From: Acidovorax soli
Lineage (GTDB): Bacteria > Pseudomonadota > Gammaproteobacteria > Burkholderiales > Burkholderiaceae_C
Direction: 5' to 3'
NCBI RefSeq assembly: GCF_900107605.1
Contig: NZ_FNQJ01000029.1
Span: 1 to 39,844 of the forward strand
Length of the DNA stretch: 39,844 nucleotides
Both the position numbers and the translations under genes were made by a program. Shown here one piece after another: positions 36,948 to 39,844 of this stretch (position 1 is its first letter; every line of letters starts with the position of its first letter). The notes below the pieces were generated by a model. The model was given only the letters and a program-made list of their open reading frames with translations. It was not told where the DNA came from and did no database searches.

Positions 36948-37745
36948 TCAGCGCACCTGCCCGAGCGCGTAATCCGGGTGCTCCCGCAAGGTGCGAAAAC
37001 AAAAACCCTTCGCCTTCAGGCCCACGATCAAGGGCTCCAGCACAGCAGGGGCCCAAGCGTCCTTGCGTGACCAGATGCCCAGATGCGCCATCAGGATGTC
37101 TCCACTGCGTATGCCTTGCAGGGCCTTGCGCAGCAGTGCGTCATTGCTGAATTTTTCGCTGGGCAACTCATCCCCCAGAAACCCCGCCGGCGCCCAGCCC
37201 ACATGGGTGTAGCCGCACGCCTTGGCACTGGCGAGCAGCTGGGGCGATGTCTTGCCACCCGGTGCCCGAAACAGGGGCAATGGCTTCTGGCCCGTGAGGG
37301 CCTGCAGCCGATCCGCGGCACGGGCCAGCTCTTCGCAATACTCTGGCGCCCCCATGGTGAACTCCTGTCCCTGGCGCGGACCGGCCGAGGGTCGCACGCG
37401 AAACGCAGGCGCGGCCGCATCGCCCAGGTCGGCACGCCAGTAAACGTGGTTCCAGGTGTGGGAGGCAAAGGCGTGGCCTTCGCCCCCCCGGGCGCGCCAC
37501 CATGCAGCCCAGTGCGATCCGAGACTGCCATCGCCCTGCTTGGTGGGTTCCTGCGCGGCAAAAAAGGTCACCTTTACCTGCTGGCGTTGCAGCACATCCG
37601 CAATCAATGGAGCCACCTCCATGTGGCCCGTGTCGAAGGTGAGATAGAGCGGTTTTTTGCAGTCATTTTGAGCGTTGGCGTTTATAGGTAAAGCGCTAAA
37701 AGCTATCAAAATAGAGGCATTCAACGCCCTTCCCAACCACCGCAT
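36948..37745 (-). CDS. Secreted polysaccharide deacetylase (NodB homology)
   Basis: A 265-residue exported hydrolase. A signal peptide (MRWLGRALNASILIAFSALP, cleavage after NANA) is followed by the NodB domain: motif 1 LYLTFDTGHM, motif 2 SHTWNHV with two metal-binding histidines, motif 3 RAPGGKTSPQL and a later VGWAP/DILMAHLG region. Motif 1 is normally TFDDG; here Thr replaces the second Asp, the usual metal ligand. The substrate could be peptidoglycan or an exopolysaccharide. A start at 37760 (MCGVVMRW) is also possible. The gene begins 19 nt after the stop of the YVTN gene. Part of its signal peptide is encoded by a dispersed repeat. Confidence 0.85.
   Translation of the reverse strand: MRWLGRALNASILIAFSALPINANAQNDCKKPLYLTFDTGHMEVAPLIADVLQRQQVKVTFFAAQEPTKQGDGSLGSHWAAWWRARGGEGHAFASHTWNHVYWRADLGDAAAPAFRVRPSAGPRQGQEFTMGAPEYCEELARAADRLQALTGQKPLPLFRAPGGKTSPQLLASAKACGYTHVGWAPAGFLGDELPSEKFSNDALLRKALQGIRSGDILMAHLGIWSRKDAWAPAVLEPLIVGLKAKGFCFRTLREHPDYALGQVR
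37677..37712. repeat. Dispersed palindromic repeat, copy 4 (inside a signal peptide)
   Basis: GGCGTTTATAGGTAAAGCGC followed by TAAAAGCTATCAAAAT, related to the other three copies by the AAGCGCT…AGCTAT core. On the minus strand it is translated as ILIAFSALPINA within the signal peptide of the polysaccharide deacetylase. Divergence from the other copies makes this call moderate. Confidence 0.5.
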
Positions 37746-37764
37746 GACCACGCCGCACATCACG

Positions 37765-38751
37765 TCACCGCGGTGCGTGCTGCAAGGTCCATACGCCATG
37801 GGGCGATTTCCCCACGGCCACTTGCCGCACCACCTTGCCGGCCTGGGTATCCACCACCGAAAGCTTGCGCGCCCAGCGCGAGCTCACATAAATCCAGCGG
37901 CCGTCGGCCGACACATCCATGCAGTCGGGCCCTCCTGGCACGGGATAGGTTGCTACCACTTCTTGCGTGCCCATGTCGATCTTGCTGATGGAATTGGCCA
38001 CGCGGTTGCTGACATAGAGGTGGCGGCCATCTCCCGCAGCACGGAACGCATGGGCGCCATTGCCGGTGGTGATTTTTTTGATGCTGCGCGGCTCGCGCCC
38101 GGAAATATCGAACACCTCGACGCCGTCGCTGCCCGTCAGCCCGACAAAAAGACGCCGATCGTCACCGCTGCCATACACATCTGCGGGCATGGCACCCGTT
38201 TTCGTACGCCATTTGATCGTTTGCGTTGCGATGTCCATCGCTACGAGCTCATCGCTGTCCTGCATCGACACATAAACCGTGGCGCTGCGGCTGTCTATCC
38301 ACATATGGCTGGGTGTGCGAGACGTGGCCACGCGTTTCACCAGCACAGGCTCGCTTCCGTCCCAACGGTAAAAGTCCACATGATTGAGCCGGTTGGCCGC
38401 CGTGATGAGCCACTTCATGTCGGGCGTGAAGCGCAGATGGTAGGGATCGACGATGCCCCGGACCGTGCGCTGCACCTGCGCCGTTCTCGGATCCACAAAG
38501 GTCAGGGTGTCGCCCAGGGCATTGGCAACAATCAGCGATTTTTCGTCCGGGGTCAGGTACAGATGGTGCGGCTCCTTTCCTGTGGGAATCCGCACGGTTT
38601 CAGTCCAGGTCACAGGATCGATCACGCTGACATTGGCCTCCAGCGAATTCAGGACAAAAACAGGGGGAGGGGCAGGCGTTGCAGCATGGGCGAAAGACAA
38701 GGTGAACCATGCCAACGTGGCGCAACCGCACACATAAGAAAAAATCTTCAC
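37765..38751 (-). CDS. Periplasmic YVTN-family beta-propeller protein
   Basis: A 328-residue exported protein. The signal peptide is MKIFSYVCGCATLAWFTLSF with cleavage after AHA. The mature part consists of about seven repeats of the YVTN/lactonase type, such as VFVLNSLEANVSVIDPVTW, LIVANALGDTLTFVDPRT, LYVSNRVANSISKIDMGT and IYVSSRWARKLSVVDTQAG. Conserved His-containing turns (PHHLYLTPD, YHLRFTPD, PSHMWIDS, AHAFRAAGD) begin the blades. It is probably a binding or scaffold protein; no enzymatic role is supported. It is followed closely by the polysaccharide deacetylase on the same strand. Confidence 0.87.
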   Translation of the reverse strand: MKIFSYVCGCATLAWFTLSFAHAATPAPPPVFVLNSLEANVSVIDPVTWTETVRIPTGKEPHHLYLTPDEKSLIVANALGDTLTFVDPRTAQVQRTVRGIVDPYHLRFTPDMKWLITAANRLNHVDFYRWDGSEPVLVKRVATSRTPSHMWIDSRSATVYVSMQDSDELVAMDIATQTIKWRTKTGAMPADVYGSGDDRRLFVGLTGSDGVEVFDISGREPRSIKKITTGNGAHAFRAAGDGRHLYVSNRVANSISKIDMGTQEVVATYPVPGGPDCMDVSADGRWIYVSSRWARKLSVVDTQAGKVVRQVAVGKSPHGVWTLQHAPR

Positions 38752-38919
38752 AGGAACCCACTTTCAAAGCTGCGAGGAAGTTTAGCGCTGCGCAACCCCA
38801 TGTATTCAACCCAAGGCGTAAAAAATGCGCGTACTGGCCACGCATGAATTGGGCAACCTCGGCAGAAAACCAGCAAACGAAATGACCGTCTCACCTGACG
38901 TTGTCCTGCAGACACGAGT

Positions 38920-39669
38920 TCAAGGCAAGGAGGTCAGCCTCAACAAATCCTCATCCGACAACCATTTCCACTGACCGGGTGCAAGATCAGAGGGAAGATC
39001 CAGCGCTCCAATGCGCGAGCGATGCAATTGCTCCACCCGATTGCCCACAGCAGCCAGCATGCGCTTGACCTGGTGGTACTTGCCTTCCGTCAGGGTGAGA
39101 TCAAGGCTATGGCTGTCCACGACGGTGCACGCAGCGGCCCGCACGGGTTTGGGATCATCGTCGAGCACCACGCCTTCCAGCAATTTTGCAATTTGCAATT
39201 CGTCCACCGGATGCTTGGCCGTTACCCGGTATACCTTCGGGACATGCTTTTTTGGCGAACTCATGCGATGAATGAATTGCCCATCGTCACTGAGCAACAG
39301 CAGACCCGTCGTGTCTTGGTCAAGACGACCGACTGCCTGCACACCTTGGATAGCACTCTTGCAAGGTCTCTGCCGCAGTGGCGCTGGTAGCAAGGTGTAG
39401 ATACTGGGGTAAGTGGACGGTTTCTGCGAGCATTCGGTGCCTGCAGGCTTGTGCAGCATCACATACGCTTTGGCGTGGTACTGCCACTCCACACCTTGAA
39501 TCCGCAAACGCAGATCAGCGGTATCGAAATCCAGCGACGCATCCGTACAGGGGCTAAAAGAAGCGCCTTGATCCAGGCGTGCCGTCTCCACCCAGCCATG
39601 CTGAACCAGGCCCGCACAAACACGACGGGTACCAAACCCTTGTGAATACAAAATATCTTGAAGTTGCAT
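38920..39669 (-). CDS. rsuA: 16S rRNA pseudouridine synthase, RsuA family
   Basis: A 249-residue enzyme. An S4-like domain comes first (MQLQDILYSQGFGTRRVCAG). The synthase domain has YVMLHKPAGTECS, the catalytic Asp in VGRLDQDTTGLLLLSDDG, and the RsuA/RluB/E/F-type LTEGKYHQVKRMLAAVGNRVEQLHR. RsuA isomerises U516 of 16S rRNA; RluE/F-type members act on 23S rRNA, so the exact target is likely but not certain. The start at 39669 fits family starts. It lies directly downstream of an rRNA operon terminator on the same strand. Confidence 0.88.
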   Translation of the reverse strand: MQLQDILYSQGFGTRRVCAGLVQHGWVETARLDQGASFSPCTDASLDFDTADLRLRIQGVEWQYHAKAYVMLHKPAGTECSQKPSTYPSIYTLLPAPLRQRPCKSAIQGVQAVGRLDQDTTGLLLLSDDGQFIHRMSSPKKHVPKVYRVTAKHPVDELQIAKLLEGVVLDDDPKPVRAAACTVVDSHSLDLTLTEGKYHQVKRMLAAVGNRVEQLHRSRIGALDLPSDLAPGQWKWLSDEDLLRLTSLP

Positions 39670-39732
39670 TACCGTGTGCGGACAGTTTCCCGCCTCCATA
39701 AGACACGCATATGTTTGCTGCCCGCAAGCAGA

Positions 39733-39763
39733 AACGCCCCACTCAAAATTTGAGCGGGGCGTT
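39733..39763 (-). terminator. Terminator of the rRNA operon
   Basis: AACGCCCCGCTCA / TGAGTGGGGCGTT on the minus strand, 12 of 13 bp paired (one G-T) with a 5-nt loop, just past the 5S rRNA 3' end. Only three T follow, but the stem is strong. Confidence 0.75.
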
Positions 39764-39777
39764 ACTGGGCTGTAAGA

Positions 39778-39844
39778 GCCTGACGATGACCTACTTTCAC
39801 ACGGGAACCCGCACTATCATCGGCGCAAAGTCGTTTCACTGTCC
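39778..39844 (-). rRNA. rrf: 5S rRNA, 3' part (gene continues beyond the window)
   Basis: The minus strand reads AGTGAAACGACTTTGCGCCG, then ATGATAGTGCGGGTTCCCGT and GTGAAAGTAGGTCATCGTCA, the conserved 3' half of betaproteobacterial 5S rRNA. The 5' half, and presumably 23S and 16S rRNA genes, lie to the right of the window. Confidence 0.95.

Overview
The window looks like chromosomal DNA from a betaproteobacterium of the order Burkholderiales, most likely Comamonadaceae (Acidovorax/Diaphorobacter/Alicycliphilus-like). This rests on high GC content, the gene order glnA–small secreted protein–glnL–glnG, glyA directly followed by nrdR, tRNA-Leu next to rnr, and a dispersed palindrome of the AATAGCTGCTAGCGCTT type that I associate with this family. 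No genus can be fixed from the sequence alone. It is mostly housekeeping DNA: I see no phage, insertion sequence, CRISPR array, toxin-antitoxin pair or defence island.

Layout. 0–4.4 kb: methylmalonate-semialdehyde dehydrogenase (mmsA) divergent from a LysR regulator across a perfect palindrome, then a fused NAD(P)HX epimerase/dehydratase. 4.4–7.2 kb: RNase R with an unusually short N-terminus, divergent from two identical tRNA-Leu(CAG) genes, each with its own terminator. 7.2–10.4 kb: a YpeA-like acetyltransferase and a 914-residue DUF349 protein with an RGG-like insert. 10.4–11.4 kb: almost 1 kb without a recognisable gene, ending in a strong sigma-70 promoter and a hairpin-rich leader. 11.4–14.2 kb: a lytic transglycosylase, a ZTP (pfl) riboswitch, glyA and nrdR. 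14.2–16.3 kb: remains of a 5'-nucleotidase, aroC and a CBS-domain protein. 16.4–20 kb: metY, an alpha/beta hydrolase and a berberine-bridge-type flavin oxidoreductase behind a TetR-like operator. 20.4–24.7 kb: YihY, a DUF2069 protein, a GlcD-type FAD oxidase and a metallophosphoesterase. 24.8–27.2 kb: thyA–folA, a TOBE-domain remnant and xthA. 27.2–28.8 kb: a GT39-like glycosyltransferase. 29–34 kb: the nitrogen-control cluster glnG, glnL, a secreted protein and glnA, with a sigma-54 promoter and an NtrC-type site. 34–38.8 kb: a CinA/MoaB-like protein, an EI24 membrane protein, a fatty acid hydroxylase, a polysaccharide deacetylase and a YVTN beta-propeller protein. 38.9–39.8 kb: an RsuA-type pseudouridine synthase and the 3' end of a 5S rRNA gene, i.e. 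the tail of an rRNA operon running in from the right.

Some genes work together. glyA under a ZTP riboswitch, thyA and folA all belong to folate one-carbon metabolism. GlnL, GlnG and the sigma-54 promoter form the nitrogen-starvation circuit acting on glnA. The most interesting items are not new operons but non-coding or decayed features: the structured leader before the lytic transglycosylase, the palindromic repeat that supplies a stop codon in one gene and signal-peptide codons in another, two gene remnants, the RNase R lacking its helix-turn-helix domain, and an NtrC site buried in the neighbouring coding sequence. I did not find a convincing wholly new multi-gene system.
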